Positions 45,501 through 59,400 of a stretch of 64,000 bases of DNA are shown here, piece by piece (the first letter of the stretch is position 1; the number at the start of each line of letters is the position of its first letter). This stretch comes from Lunularia cruciata (taxonomy: Eukaryota; Streptophyta; Marchantiopsida; Lunulariales; Lunulariaceae): positions 33,706,552-33,770,551 of the forward strand of contig OX419756.1 in assembly GCA_948567375.1 (NCBI GenBank), given 5' to 3'. The notes under the pieces are model-generated. The model searched no databases, had not been told where the DNA came from, and saw only the letters and a program-made list of their open reading frames with translations. The position numbers were made by a program, and so were the translations under genes.

Positions 45501-48500
45501 TCCTCCTAATTGCACTAGATTGCAAGAGGATGCTTTTGGAGCTAGCGGAACGAATATTGGATTCAAAATAGGGGTAAGACCATTTGTGCGTTTAATCGAT
45601 TATCCTAGCGATTCGGAAGTAATTTCACTCCTTAAATACAGATTTCGAGGATGTGGTGTTATTACCCAGTTCTTATGTTCCAGATCTCAGCAGTGAGATA
45701 TCTTCTTTCTGATATTATTATATTACAAGCAGATCGATAGGGCAACACAGGCCTTTACCAAGCTGCTTAACAAGATAAGTTCCATAAAAGCTTCAAGGTA
45801 TGGGAGGCCAACATTCCATGCTGCTGGCATAGAAGCAGGCAGTTTGCAGGCGTTGTTTGGGCAGTATCTCAGAGAGAAGGGAGCTCCAAAGGTAATTAGG
45901 AACAATTCTTTGTGTCCCAAGGTTAGTTATGGCTAGGTCGAATGCAGATTATCGAGTATATGAAATCCTGGTCTTATTTGGGAAGTCAAGTTTGCTAGAT
46001 AATCATAGTATTATTTTGGAGCAGTCTTCTACTACCCTGTGTTTCTCTTTCCATGTGTCTAATGGGTTTTGCAAGATTTTTGAGTCCCTGCTTGGTCATC
46101 TGTTAAACGCAGGCTGCGCCTGGCAAAGAGAAAAAGAGGTTAGATCATGTGGGCAGAGTTCAGAAGAGAGATGGCAGATGGAGTCTGGATTGGCTGAAAA
46201 GAAATGTGCTGGGTAAAAGAAGCGGATTCTCAGCGCGTAATGTGGTTACTGGTGATCCGTACCTGAGGATAGAGGAGATAGGTGTTCCTTTGGAAGTTTC
46301 AAAGTATGTGACTTATCCCGTTCGAGTGAACAGATTAAATAGGAGAAAGTTGCAGGAGATTGTAGAGATAGGTCAAGAACTTGGTAGATCACGGGCATGT
46401 GGAGCGGTCAGAATCAAGCGAGATAATCAAAAGCTTGAAGTTACATGGAAAACCGCCCATCAGTTGGAGATAGGAGACGAAGTCCATAGACATCTAAATG
46501 ATGGAGATCTTGTATATATTAACCGCCCTCCTTCACTGCACAAGCATTCACTCATAGCTCTGAAGGTACATATTCAGGATTCTGCTACATTTACTATCAA
46601 CCCTGCAGTGTGTGCTCCACTTCACGCAGACTTTGATGGGGACTGTCTCCATGTTTTCGTTCCTCAAACAGAGGAAACCAAAGCCGAACTACATCAACTA
46701 ATGACTGTACCAGAGCAGATTCTACCTTCACCAGAAGGAAAGACCATCATAGGACTTTCTCAAGATAATGCATTGGCTACGCATCTGGTGACCTCATCAC
46801 CTCTATTTCTGAATAAAGAGTTGATGCATCAGCTAGCAATGTGGAGTTCTTGGAGACTACCTGTACCGACCATCTTGAAAGCTCCTGGAGGTGGAGGTCC
46901 TCTTTGGACAGGCAAACAAGTTTTTGACTTGACTATTCCTGACGATTTCTCTTATAGCAGCGAAGATGGAACCACTGTCATCCAGGATGGTGAGCTCCTG
47001 TCTTATGGGGGGAAGCCAAATTGGCTGGCTAGTACAAGTGGATTAGTGAGCTCTCTTGCTCGACATGATACAGCAGCAGCTGTGCAGCATTTAGATTGTT
47101 GCCAGTCCGTTTTAAGAGAGTGGTTGCTGTCACATGGCTTTAGTGTTAGCCTGAAGGATTTCTATGCAGCTCAGGATCGTGCCAGTAGGAAGACCATTAT
47201 ACGACAAATTCGCGACAGTGTTGAACAAGCGCAGTGCATGGCTATTGAGAAGCAGCTGCTTTTTAGTAGGCAGTCCCAGAAACATGAAGCAGTACAGTCG
47301 AACTGGGTTAGAACTACCACAACATCAAGAATTGGTAGGGATAATATATTGGAAGATGTCGATGAGGAAGTAGACTCGGGGCATGCTACAACTACTGCAC
47401 CAACAGACAAGACAGATGATATGCTTGAAAATGTAGCCGTCACATACTTTCTCGACAATTTCAGTCAGATTGGGGACCAAATAGGAGCGACAATTGATAG
47501 TGACAATAGCTTGCTTGCAATGGTTAGGGCAGGTAGCAAAGGTTCCATGTCAAAAGTTTTTCAACAAATTGGTTGTCTTGGTTTACAGCTTTATAAGGGT
47601 GAGCATTTATTAGCTCTACACAATAACAATAAACTCTGCTTGGTTGCCGAGGCTGGTGGTTTTGTGGACAAATGGGAGGCTCGGGGGCTGGTGAGAAACT
47701 CTTTGTTAGACGGACTGGAGCCCATGGAATTTTATCTCCATGCAATAGCAGTAAGAGCTGGACTTCTTAGGCAAAGCCTGGAAGTTACTGAACCTGGAGA
47801 GCTCTTTAAAAGACTAATGCTTTTCTTACGTGACATTCACGTAGCATATGATGGCACCGTGAGAAACAAGTGTGGACTTGAGATTATTCAGTTCTATTAC
47901 GAGGGAGTGAAACCACAAGAAAATAACGAGGATGCCCCCATGAACTGGAAGGAGTCGGTAATGCCAGGGGAAGCAGTGGGCATTTTGGCGGCTACTGCTA
48001 TATCTCAGCCTGCATATCAGGTTATGCTGGAAGCAAATCATAATGTGGGGTCTAAAAAGATCCGACCTTTGGAGCTTATACAGGTGAAATGCTTACAATG
48101 AACACCAGTGTTCAGTGTCAATGTACTTGTACTTGTGGTCCGATTCCTCATGTTGTTTGCGAACCAGGTGGAGATGGAACTAGACTGTTAATTTGTGCTG
48201 TGTTGCGCAGGAAACACTGTTTCCTCGGAGCACCTCAAGTTTGAAAGTGTCAGACAGAAGAAGCACTCTGAGGCTACAGGAGTGCGACTGTGGTAAAGAT
48301 TACTGTGACGAGCGGCGCGTCTTACAGATCCAAACAGAGTTGCAACCAATTACTATCCGAATGCTAGCAATGTGCACAGCCATAGAGTAAGTTCTTTCTT
48401 GGCACATAGTACTGTCTTGTCATGATCACCAATACATATATCGAAAAGAACTCGCTCCGGGGCCGTCTCATAAATTTTGAGACTCGGGCAGTTAATGTCC

Positions 48501-51500
48501 TATGCACTTACATCCTCATGCTGTTACCACTTCATGCTTCTCTCCCAAGGTTACACTTGCTCGCACTCACAATGTACTGCAGATAGCTATGCATCAGAAT
48601 TATCATGCTAACGGCTGTATGCAGACACTTACGCATGCTTACCTCTCTATGTACTTGATAGTTGTGACGATCTTTACTGAGTTACCTTCATAGGTCAGAG
48701 TCAGAGTCAGTTCTGTCAGACGGGTATGGAATCGGGTTGTTTTCAACGGGTTTTGTATTTCACTACGCCATATGTTGAAAAGAACTTGTGCGTTTATGCT
48801 GAACTTGTTATTTCTATTGTGCTTACAGATGAGAGATCTGCAGACAATATCTTTCTTATTCAATAGGGATTGATTTACATTCTGGCACGAAGAAGTACTC
48901 TCACGTTTTGTTCTTCAGCAGATCTTCTGATTTTCACGATTTTGATGAATATGACATAATCCAGGTATATACCCGACACGTCAGAAGAATGGGATTCATT
49001 CTATGAAAATGGAGAAAGACAGAAACTGCGCATGCCCTGGGTTGGACATATTCAGATTGACCAGGTTTAAAGCTCATTTCTACTACTTCACATTGCCCAG
49101 AAAATATCACTAGGTGTGGCCTTCAAGCACTCTTCATATTCAAGGTGATTCAGATGAAAATCTACTTATCATCCTAACTCTAGCTTCTTGTTATATGTGG
49201 TGATGTATTCGACAGACAGTCATGATTGAATGCATCCTCAGCCCAGACAAGCTTCTTGAAGTATTGAGGAAAAAGCTTGAAAGTCAGGCAAAGATTTTAC
49301 GAAAGTTTCATCTCGGTCAACCGCTTTTATGCTTCAGGTATTCTTTTCAATCTTCGAATTCAATTGCTGTTCAAGACTCTTTCTACTTGATATTATTTCT
49401 CTTGAATAATCTGGGCTGAAGGCGGGCGGCGACTCCGCCAGGAGGACGCCATATTTTGGCCGTGACAGACTCATAAATGAGTGGTCAAGCGATGATGCGC
49501 AGCGAATCAGCTTCTGGCCTCACTCCTTTTGAGTGCTGGTCCATATCTCTGGATCTGGTGTCCTGTTTCAAGTCCTCCATTCCCGGTTCTCCTGTACATC
49601 AGAGCTTTCATGTCATTCGTCTGGCGAATTTTGACTCGAATGAAAACATGAGGTTTGGAATCCGTTGTATCTTGCAGAGACGAATGCAGTTGTATGGGAG
49701 ATTCACCAAAGGAGATGCAAAATGCACTATGCCTACACTTCTCGCCCACCCCCAAGTCTAATGTGAAAAGAAGGAAGGTGAAGGTTTCCAGGGATGGTAC
49801 TATGGAGTTACTCGAAACGCTAAAGAACCTTCTCATCCCTTTGATTCTCAATACAACAGTGAAGGGTAAGCTGGATGATTAGAGATCTGTATGCGTGCCA
49901 TCCAAAGACAGTAGTTCGTATGGATGACTTAAAAATTGTTTGGAGAGGAGACTTTATTACTAATTGATATTTGGAGTTGGTTTGTAGTTTGTGACTCTTG
50001 AAAGTAGAACGTCTTTCTACTGCTTGAACTTCGATGAAGCAAATTTTCTATACGAAGGCTAAGCAGCTTCTACCCTAAGACTGGGAGCTGATTGTGTTGA
50101 AAACCTTTTGACTTGCTGACATTCGTTTGAGCTTCATGTAAGCACTTACAAAGTTGCACGGTTTAACCAGGTGATGATCGTATTGAGTCTACTAAGATAG
50201 TTTGGGAGGATGCAGCATGGGCTCCACCTGGCCGTCCAGTTAGTGATGACTTTCCACTGGACCCTGCTTCCTGCGGAGAGCTTGTGCTTGAAGTTACCAT
50301 CAAAGAAAAAGTGTGCAATAGACGGGGTCTTCCGTGGATGATAACCACAGAGGCATGCCTGCCCGTTATGGATAGCATAGATTGGCGAAGGAGTTCACCC
50401 TACAGTGTACAGGAAATAAATCACGCCTTTGGAGTAGAGGCAGCACGAGATTGCATTTTACAGGTAGAATATATCTCAGCTAGACTCTTGCGAAGTCGAT
50501 GTCATCAACATAGAACTCTGCTTTTCAGCAGTTTGGTTTGGTCTTGCTAGACACGTACCACGAAAAGAGCTGGGGTTACATGTAAACCAACTCACTTAAC
50601 GATTTTTGTAGATGCTCATAGCTTTCCGTTTCTACTGTTGTCAACGTGCAGAGATTCAATTTAGCAACCGAAGCAGCAGGAACACCCATGGGCAACCAGC
50701 ACTTGAAGCTGGTGGCTGATCTTATGGTGCACTCTGGGGAGGTTCACGGCCTGACATCTCATGGTTACGGAGATTTGATGCGCAGTCTGAAGACTACAGT
50801 TCCTTTCACAGCCGGTGCTTTCAGGGTAAGCATGCTAAACTAGTTTGACTTTATTTATGTTTTTCCTGTGTGGTCTAGTTTGGTTGGACTCGCCAAAATC
50901 TCCTCGTCAGTGCTGACAGGTACATTTACTAGATTAGTTAAGTTGGTTGCGAATTGAATTCTGTTTTGTGTTTGCTGGTCGTTCTAGGCTCCTATCAAGA
51001 ACTTCATGGATGCAGGAGAAAGAGGCGACAAAGAAATACTCAGTGGTGTCTTAGCATCTTGTGTCTTCGGGAAGAGAGTGCCACTCGGGACCGGAGCAGA
51101 TTTCGTTTTAAAGGTGGAACCTGAAGGGAGCTGTTTTGGCTCTGTGGACTTGACAGAATCCGTAGACGTTCACGAGTGCCTGAAGGAACTAAATGATACA
51201 ATTGGCACTGAAATTCCAGAAACACCACCTCGCTCTGAGGTAGACATAGGAGACGTGACTTGTGATCCTTGGACACAGACAGTTGACGCTGGTAACTGGG
51301 ACTCAGGTGGTTGGGGAGATGATGCAGGTGGGTGGGGTTCTCATGACAGGAACGGTTCGACTAAAGCAAGTGGGTGGGATGATGACGGAGGTGGATGGGG
51401 TTCTTGTGACAAGGGTACCTCAACCAGAGTAACAGCTTCAAGTGGATGGGGTGATGATGTGATTGCACCAGCAGAAAACTCAAATGCTGGAAACTGGGGA

Positions 51501-54298
51501 ACCGCTCAGGAACCAGAAGCTGATGGATGGGGTGCCCGTCAGCCTCCTGCTCCAGCAAAGAATGATCACAATGGCTGGGGGCCGTCTGAGGAAGCAATAC
51601 CGGAAGAAACCGCAAAGTCTGCTGGATGGGGTGATGGAGAAAGTGAGAACGCAGGTGCATGGGCTACTGGGGACCGACCTCCACAAGATGCACTCGCAAA
51701 TGGTTGGGGTTGGGATCCCGTTCCGAGAGAACCTATTCTTGTAGAGGAACTGTCTCAGTTGGGTTCTCCTCCTAAAGTAAGTGCAAGTAGGTGGACCGAA
51801 GATATAGACGTTCCGAGTCGCTCTCCATGGGAATCTCCACCACCCTCTGCTGAAGCAACTGGATGGCGGGAGACACCAAGCATCAAATACTCACGAGGAG
51901 ATGCTTCATCTGTAGCTCCCGGGAGTTGGAAAGATACAAATGCCTTTGAAACATCTAGCCGACCGGATTTCACTCAAGCTGTACGAAAGGGTTACGGTTG
52001 TCCAACACAGCTGCCAGCTTTGGAATGCGGGTTGGAGAACAGTTGCTGGACTGCAGTCAAGGCGCTTGATGCAAGTGCGGCAATAAGGACTACCGACAGT
52101 AATCCTAAACTAGGTTGGGACGATGCTTCTGCTATTATATCACCAGGTTGGCCACTTGAGCAGGTTGAAAGCAAATCACGGACTGCCGATCAACGTTTCT
52201 GGACCTCCGAGGATACTTCAATCAACTACAATTCACTGAAATCTGAAGTAGGAGAAAGCAGTTCCAGGCTTGATGCATCAAGTAAAAGAGAAGCTAGAGA
52301 ATTCAATCCCACAGGGGTGAACACGATTCCACTTCCGAAGATACGGACGTTAAAAAATATGGCATTCGCGCCTCCAGTTTTGAGGAACCTATCGCCTTCC
52401 AAACGATCTTTTGTCTCAGCAGATCGTGATGGACTTCAGACAGAGACTTTCAGAGGCAACTCTATCGATAGGAATCATGTAGCTGAGGCAACAGAGGACT
52501 CCTCTAGAGATGTGAAAGGTGCAACTTTATGGACGAATACAAGGGATCAAGGATCCAAAGAAGCAGATAGTTGTCGATCCTCACTTATAACCGACTATCA
52601 AGCTAGTTCAGCTGATCAGAAAAGAAGTGGATTAATAGTCCCAGACGGGTTTAAGAGTGAAGCGAAGGTAGGCTGGTCTTTTGTTGATCGTAAGAAGGAT
52701 GGACCTGATCATCAAATTAAATGTCAAACAGGTAGTGAGCCTCAGAGCAGTGGTGGTTGGGTACCCAAGAGAGAATCAGTTTGGAAGCGACCAGACATAA
52801 AAAGGGAGACAGATCCGAGGAGGGAAACTGAATTGTGGAAGGAACTGGAGGCCCTTGTTCGATCCCTCAGAAATATTTTGAAAAAGTAAGTTAACCCTGC
52901 AATATCAGTTAACTTGACTTTGAACTCTTGAAGTATCTCCTGAGGTTATTAATGCGACTTGGGTGTGAGGAAGAGCTTCTCCTTCATGGAGTATACTTTC
53001 CTTCCAAACCTCAAAACTTGTTTATTGTAAAGGGAGGTACTCATGCTAATGCAGCATAGTTGAACTTCTGCTTGTACTAGGTTGAGCCAGGACTGCAACG
53101 AGTATGATAAAATCAGTTTCGTACTTACCAACGGAAGAGAGGTGCAAGTTTTAGTAATTGAGCGTTTTGTGGCGTGTTCTAGATACGAGCTGGAGAACAG
53201 GCTTGAAGAGGATGACCGCAATTTGTTGTTAACACACGTGTTGCCCCACCACCCAAATAATTCAGCCAAAGTAGGCTGCGGAGTAGATTACATCAAGGTA
53301 ACACAGCTCAACTCCCTTTAGAAAGCGCTTCGATTTGGGCAGTAGTCCTCCATTGCCTGATGAATGAACTTGCAGAAGAATATCCGGTTTCGGCTGCCAT
53401 CTGTTCAAAAAGCTGACTCTAGGCTCACGGTCCAGTTTTGCAAAATGGACATTGAGGGTTCTGAGCCATCATAAGAGTTTTCTCTATCCGAGATAGGGAA
53501 TCGAGAACCGAGATGGTAGTCGGTCACAAATTGAGTAGAGAGGACGATGAAGTTTCTGCACATATCGCCTCATCCGTTTCCTCCTTTTTGTCCTCTTCAC
53601 CTATCCTGACACTAAATCGTCCAGCCAGGTGCGGGGGTCCCTATCGAAGTCTCTAAGCTACGACTGAAAGATATTGCAGATATTGCAGTACTTAAGCCCA
53701 CGATATTGGGTCACTCTGAACTGCCAACCCTGAAGCAAGATTCTGCATTCCTAACCGACATACCGTCATCTAAATCGAAGACGTATTTTAAGCAAGATTT
53801 ATCGTCATCAGTGATTCTTGACGAAACAGTCGCTGCTTAGTTCCATGGTTGTATTGAGATACTGAATACGCTGTGCTAAATTCGGAAACAATTTTCACAC
53901 ATGCGCTTTGGTAACTCTGTTGTATCTACCTCTCGATGTTGTAGGTTGCTAACCACATGGATACGAGATGCTTTTTCGTGGTGCGAAAGGATGGAACGGA
54001 AGAGGACTTTTCCTACCACAAATGCCTGTCTACAATGGCGGATAAGAAGAATCCATTACTGGCCAACCTGTACAGATCAAAATACATGAGGCGGAAGACT
54101 GATTACAGAGCCCCTGTTGAGCCTTTTGTACATACAGATAAGCTTGCATCAACACCAAAACCAACACCAGCACCAGCATCTGTACCAGCACCAGCACCAG
54201 CACCTGCACCTTCTACGCATGCTCAAAAGACAGAAGGTCTAACGGAGACACCAGTTTGTGCTGAAGAAGAATCCCCGCTCTCCTTGGATAAGATGTAG
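42556..54298 (+). CDS. NRPE1: RNA polymerase V largest subunit
   Basis: Catalytic subunit of the plant-specific polymerase whose scaffold transcripts guide RNA-directed DNA methylation in the nucleus. My model has 19 exons with GT-AG borders and closes in frame at 2299 residues: 42556-42642, 42761-42893, 43045-43157, 43324-43479, 43889-44152, 44485-44586, 45065-45280, 45397-45573, 45733-45891, 46113-48083, 48211-48386, 48965-49064, 49216-49337, 49678-49865, 50171-50463, 50652-50825, 50988-52885, 53081-53297, 53945-54298. Clamp zinc site CTTC...CQGHFGH spans exons 2-3. The metal-A motif DFDGD is at 46629-46643 (residues about 642-646). About 15 WG/GW sites (dense at 51295-51720) form the Argonaute-binding tail. 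The C-terminal DeCL domain (53081-54150, 'TRCFFVVRKDGTEEDFSYHK') and a Pro-Ala-rich end follow. WG repeats plus DeCL favour NRPE1 over NRPD1. An upstream in-frame ATG (42391) would add 55 residues. Confidence 0.95.
43324..44152 (+). other. NRPE1: NRPE1 exons 4-5: lineage-specific insert with SUMO-binding-like motifs
   Basis: These two exons (140 residues with the intron removed) are Lys/Ser-rich and lie between the two halves of the second clamp zinc site: CLNC in exon 3 and CVYC in exon 6. In Arabidopsis NRPE1, as I recall it, the halves are close together. The insert carries 'VIVLSSDEEE' (43907-43936) and 'VVDLT' (44099-44113), both of SUMO-interacting-motif form. It also has basic runs (RRSGKRKRK) that could act as a nuclear localisation signal. 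Confidence 0.6.
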
Positions 54299-56456
54299 AG
54301 GACTTGGGTGAAGGTAAAAATGTGAAGCTCTATGCTGTGACCAGTTGTTTGACGGATAGAATGCCTCCGAACACTCAAGCGAAGTCTCGAGAAAGTGACG
54401 AGGTTTGAGGATGAACTTGTGAGTTTACTCCAAGCAGCAGTAGGATGAGCAGGATAAGGTGTAAATAGCAACTGCTTGAAGTCACGCTAATACTATCTTT
54501 GGGCTGAGTGCAATTTTCAGTTTATTGCTCCTCACCTCGAGCTCGTCCCCCGTTTGGTCTGGACAGAGGTCTTGACGAGATATTTGCTGTTTAGAAGTTC
54601 CCATCTGCGCTTATGTGATTGGTTTATCTGTGACATACTAATCTTGGTTGTGTTTCCTCGTGTAGGACTCGTGCAGACACACACAGCTGACGAAAGACGG
54701 AAGTAGAACCAACATTGGATAAGAAATCCCAAAGATAAAGAGAATGATGCACAGACGCTACACCTAAAATCTCAACATCAAGTCTTTTCGTTCCATGAAC
54801 TATTTCTACGTTCCCCTTATATTAACGTCGTCAGCTGTGGTGTTGCTGACACTCAATGATTTGACTAAAGGCGTTCAGGTCAATCATTTCCATGCCGTCA
54901 GTGAATTCCCATGCTCGATCATAAAGTCCAACATCTGAACTTGCTTATGGGTCGTTCTGCGTTTTCCTTCAGTCTGCTTCCTGAATATGAGCAGGCATGA
55001 GTTGCAAGACTTCTCATCTCTCTCACCAAAGTCAACAACAGTTTAGAAGGTGCACTACGGTATACTCGTGCCCAGGAAGGAAAAAAGGTGCTTTGCAGGA
55101 GATAATGAGTCGAGCATATGGAGTTACTCCAGGCTTGATTCCAGAAACAAGTGAGCATAAATGCACAATTCAGTTGGAATTTCCATAATTTCCTGCTTGG
55201 ATTCACTTAGTTCCACACAAGTACTAATCATCAAAATTTTGTACCTTCAACGAAGCAGTTAGTGACGTCCAGTCCGACAATGAAATGCGAAACTGCAGCA
55301 GCAGGCCTTAGAGTGGATCTGCCAAAGGCATGTAAACAAATACCAGAGGTGCAAACAGCCGATGAACCCCTAATTTCCGGTACATTGGATCATCCCAACC
55401 AATCATTCAATCACAAGCTCCATATGTCCCACAGGAACTGTAGGACTTCATCACTGCAGTGGTCGGTAAGTTCACACCGCGTTCCAGCTTCGGAGGTTTG
55501 CTGGCACACCTTGACTGCAAAAGCTTAAGAGGAAGGGCCATTGTAGTCCCTCGTCCTCCCTGTCGTCAGTCAGTGAGCCTGAGGTTCGGAAAGAGATGAA
55601 AGGATGCTGCATGCTGCAATAGAGATCCATTCATACTGGTAGTACGGATGGTGGAGAAGGTTAGGTGTTATAGATTCTTTTCCCCGGATTCGCATCTACC
55701 TGGAGAGCAGTGAGTGTGCTGTAGGATGGATCCCAGCATGGAAAAGGAACCACTCATCTGGCAGCCAGGCTTCCTGAAATGGCACGATTTCGACGCCACT
55801 GTACACTGATGCTGCTATGGTAGCATCGCACAATATAATGAGCACGTAGCACGTCAGAGGGCAGATCGATCGGCAATAGAAGAAATCGATAAGTAACGGT
55901 AAATATAGTCCAGAGAGAAAGTCTTTTCATCAACACAACTGCTACGCTACTAGTGTTGTGGAGTTGCTTGTATCGTCTCCTGTCTGTCATCTCTGTGATC
56001 AAGGAGCGCTCCTCCTGCCTGCCTTCTTCGTCCTCCCTGCGTGGCTTCTCGAGTGACCGGAGAACCATCGGATTACTCACGTCGTAAGTGTGCTGGACCT
56101 TCTTTGGATGTTTTGTCGACGTTGTTGGGTTGTTGATCTTTATGCTCACGATGTCGGTGCTCCGGCAATTGAGCTTGAGCGTCAGGGTCAATGCAATGCC
56201 GCATAGTAAGAGTTGGGCTGTGGGTGCTAGAGTCAAGGTAGGGAGACGGTGTGCAGGACGAGCGTTCGCGTCGAGTACATCAAGTACATCAAGTAACGCG
56301 CTGATTGATTGATGGATGGGCTAGTTTCAATCGGATCGAGTGGATTATAGTCCGGGTGAATGTAGCACCAGATATAGAAGAAGACAGAGTGATATTTGGA
56401 CTCACGAGCTTGATTCGATTCGATCGATCGATTGATGTTCAGGAAAGGAGGGCAAA
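54299..56456. other. Intergenic region between NRPE1 and PMM
   Basis: It should hold the NRPE1 3' untranslated region and the PMM promoter. Several open frames occur (for example 55262-55528 plus and 55754-56236 minus), but none shows a known domain or convincing splice structure. Just before the PMM start is a run of GATCGATCGATT-like repeats (about 56417-56434). Confidence 0.5.
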
Positions 56457-59400
56457 ATGGGACCTGCGAAGAAGCAAGGAGTCATCGCTCTTTTTGATGT
56501 CGATGGTACCCTGACGCCCGCCAGGAAGGTAAATCTAGCTACTTCTTGGCGAAGCATTTCTTCTTATTGAGCTAATCTCAAGGTCTTTTGACTATTTAGT
56601 GTTTCTCTGCCAGAGCTGATTGCTAATCGGTTGGTAAGAGATGATTTCTGCGACGATTACATTAATGATGATTTTGAGAGAGTTGACGTACTATTAAGTC
56701 TGGCTGTCGAGTGTTAGGAGAATTTTATGCATTCACGTTGTAAATTGCGGATTGAGCTACTTCTTTGTAGTCTTTTCCAGTCCGTCCCAACGCAGACTCG
56801 GAGGTTGGAGAATTTTAGAAAGAGCTCTAATGAACTACGAAACTCTAGTCCTGGAAAATACTATATTGATCTTGACGCACACGTAAGAGCCTGGATAATT
56901 GTACTGATACTGGTGTTCCGCGTTTTCCAGGAGGCAACTTCAGAGATGCTTCAGTTTCTTCAGGATATGAGAAAGGTACGTACTCTTGTCACGGATTATC
57001 TCACTGGAAAATCGAGATGGATCTGAACGTAATCCGAATTTCGTCCAGATCCCAATTCCATGTCTCATATTACATTGCTCAGAGTCTCCTCGTGATAGGA
57101 ACAGGTTATACATATCTCTTGGTCTGCAATTGTATCCACTGACCGGCAACAAGAAGGAGGGGTGTCCTAATCAGGTAGACTTCTCGATGTGATGGATGTG
57201 AGTAGGTGGTGACTGTTGGGGTTGTTGGAGGTTCTGACCTCGTCAAGATCTCCGAGCAACTCGGCAAAAACAGTGTAGTGTCTTACCCTGCGTATCTCCT
57301 CCCTCAAAGCTTTTTGTTTCTTTCTCCACTTAATGCCCCGTTGGCAGAACCAACTGGAGATAAAGCCGTGAAAATCTACAAAGAAGGGCATTGTATTTGT
57401 ACTACTGACCAGAGAAGATTGGAGCTTATGGTAATCTGTTTGAATGATACTAACGTACTTAGTTTGTAATTTTAAGTACGTTTCTAAACATCCAAGTAAG
57501 CAGTGAGGTTTATCACAGGTTTATCATGATGGCCATAGGAATGCAGGTCAAAATTCATTTAAATTTAATGACTCATTCTTCACCAGAATGATCAATTCCG
57601 TGTGTCTAGCTCTGTAGATGAAAATATAGATGTACTTAAGGACCTGAGAAGGATGTTCACTACCCATTCTTCCTTCGCAGTTCGGATGGATTATGTTTCA
57701 AAGTGTGGAGAGCGAGGGTATTAGAAGGTTATTGTGATTCACTTCTTCACTATTTGTTCTGTGACAGCCATCTATGATTACGACTACGTCTTCTCTGAAA
57801 ATGGGCTAGTGGCTCACAAAGCTGGAGCTTTGATTGGCAACCAGGTGCGCTTCATCTTCATCTATCCCAGATGATTTTGAGAACCTATTCACGAAAGGGT
57901 AGTTCAAGAAGTAAAACAACAGAAGAGAGAATTTTCGAGTGTCTATTGTATAATAAAAGGCACAGAGGATGAAAGAATATGAAAATACTACACTTTATTA
58001 GAATTTAAATAGGTGACAGGCAGGCAGCCAGTTGGTACTTTATTTCTCTTTTTGTATATGCAATCACACACTTTTGAACTTTCTAGTTCATACCTGATTT
58101 TGGACGTGCTGCATTTTATTGCTTCTCTAGTCAAACCTAATTCATTATCAGGAGAGGACTTTAAGAGAGTATTTTCTTTCAGAAGGTCTTCCGGGTTAAT
58201 CCTTCTATCTTTAGGATCCTGAAGTTTCTTTTGTCATGTTACTAGAAGAATGCAATATTTACTTTTATTTCATAGGATGTAAATATTCTTTCTTGATATC
58301 TTAGAGGATACGACAAACCTTTTCCCGTTGGTTTCAGATTAGACTTATCGTCTATTTCCTATTCCGTATGAAAGAGTAGTGGTTCAATTCGTTTGTGGCT
58401 TAGATAGTTCACGTAGGCAATTAAAGTCTTTCATATTAATTTTATCTGTTGGAAACCGGACAGAGCTTGAAGGCACACCTTGGGGAGGAGAAGCTTAAGG
58501 TGACAATGAGATTGTCATTCATTGACGTTTTAAGATATGCTCGACTCAGTAATAAATAAAGAAAAAGTCAAATTTTCGTTTATACGAATATGATTCTTTG
58601 CTGGACATATCCACTTATTTAATCTTTATATATTTATATGTTGATTTTTCTTTGTATGTGATGTTTCAGGAGTTCATCAACTTCACGTTGCATTATATTG
58701 CAGATCTAGACATTCCCATCAAACGGTAGGTGAACAGAATACGATATCAAAAGATATCTAATTCTAGCCACAATACTTTTATAATTACAACTATTGAATG
58801 TTTATAATGAACTATTGAATATTTATAATTATGACTATTGAATTTGTTTTATCTTTTGTATATTATTTGCTTTGATATTAATTACCTCATTTATATTTAA
58901 GAAGCGTTGATGATATTCTCCATTTCAGAAGTAAGTATGCTCCAATTAAGCTTGAAACGGCGACAGAGTAGGATGAATGATGTAGATCGAAAATGATCTC
59001 TCGCATAAAATCTGATAACTAACTGATGATGAAATCCCAATCTCCTTTTGCAGAGGAACGTTTATTGAATTTAGAATGGGGATGTTAAACGTTTCACCTA
59101 TTGGACGCAACTGCTCCTATGAGGAGCGACTTGAATTTGAAAAATACGATAAGGTCTATTTAAATCTGATCTCTGTTATATTCGGAGGAATATATCAAGC
59201 AATTATATTCCGATTTAATATTAGTCTTCCAGTTGCATGATAGTTTGAGTAGATGAATCCATCATCAAGACTAAACTTATCATTTCAAACAATTCATACA
59301 ACATCCAGGTTGGACACATTTAGATGTAGTATTTACTTATTTAAACGATTGGATTTTCTCTGATAAGATCTAATGATAAAAGTTTGCTTTGTCTTGTTTG

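Noticed and set aside
51361-51660. Minus-strand His/Pro-rich frame of 99 codons
   Set aside because: It is the reverse of the GGNTGG-rich WG repeats in NRPE1 exon 17.
42556-54298. NRPD1 (Pol IV) as the identity of the polymerase gene
   Set aside because: Both proteins can end in a DeCL domain, but the long WG/GW-rich tail is the mark of NRPE1. A tree would settle it for an early-diverging lineage.
55754-56236. Minus-strand 160-codon frame upstream of PMM
   Set aside because: It has no recognisable domain, no splice support and low coding character. It overlaps the likely PMM promoter, so I do not call it a gene.
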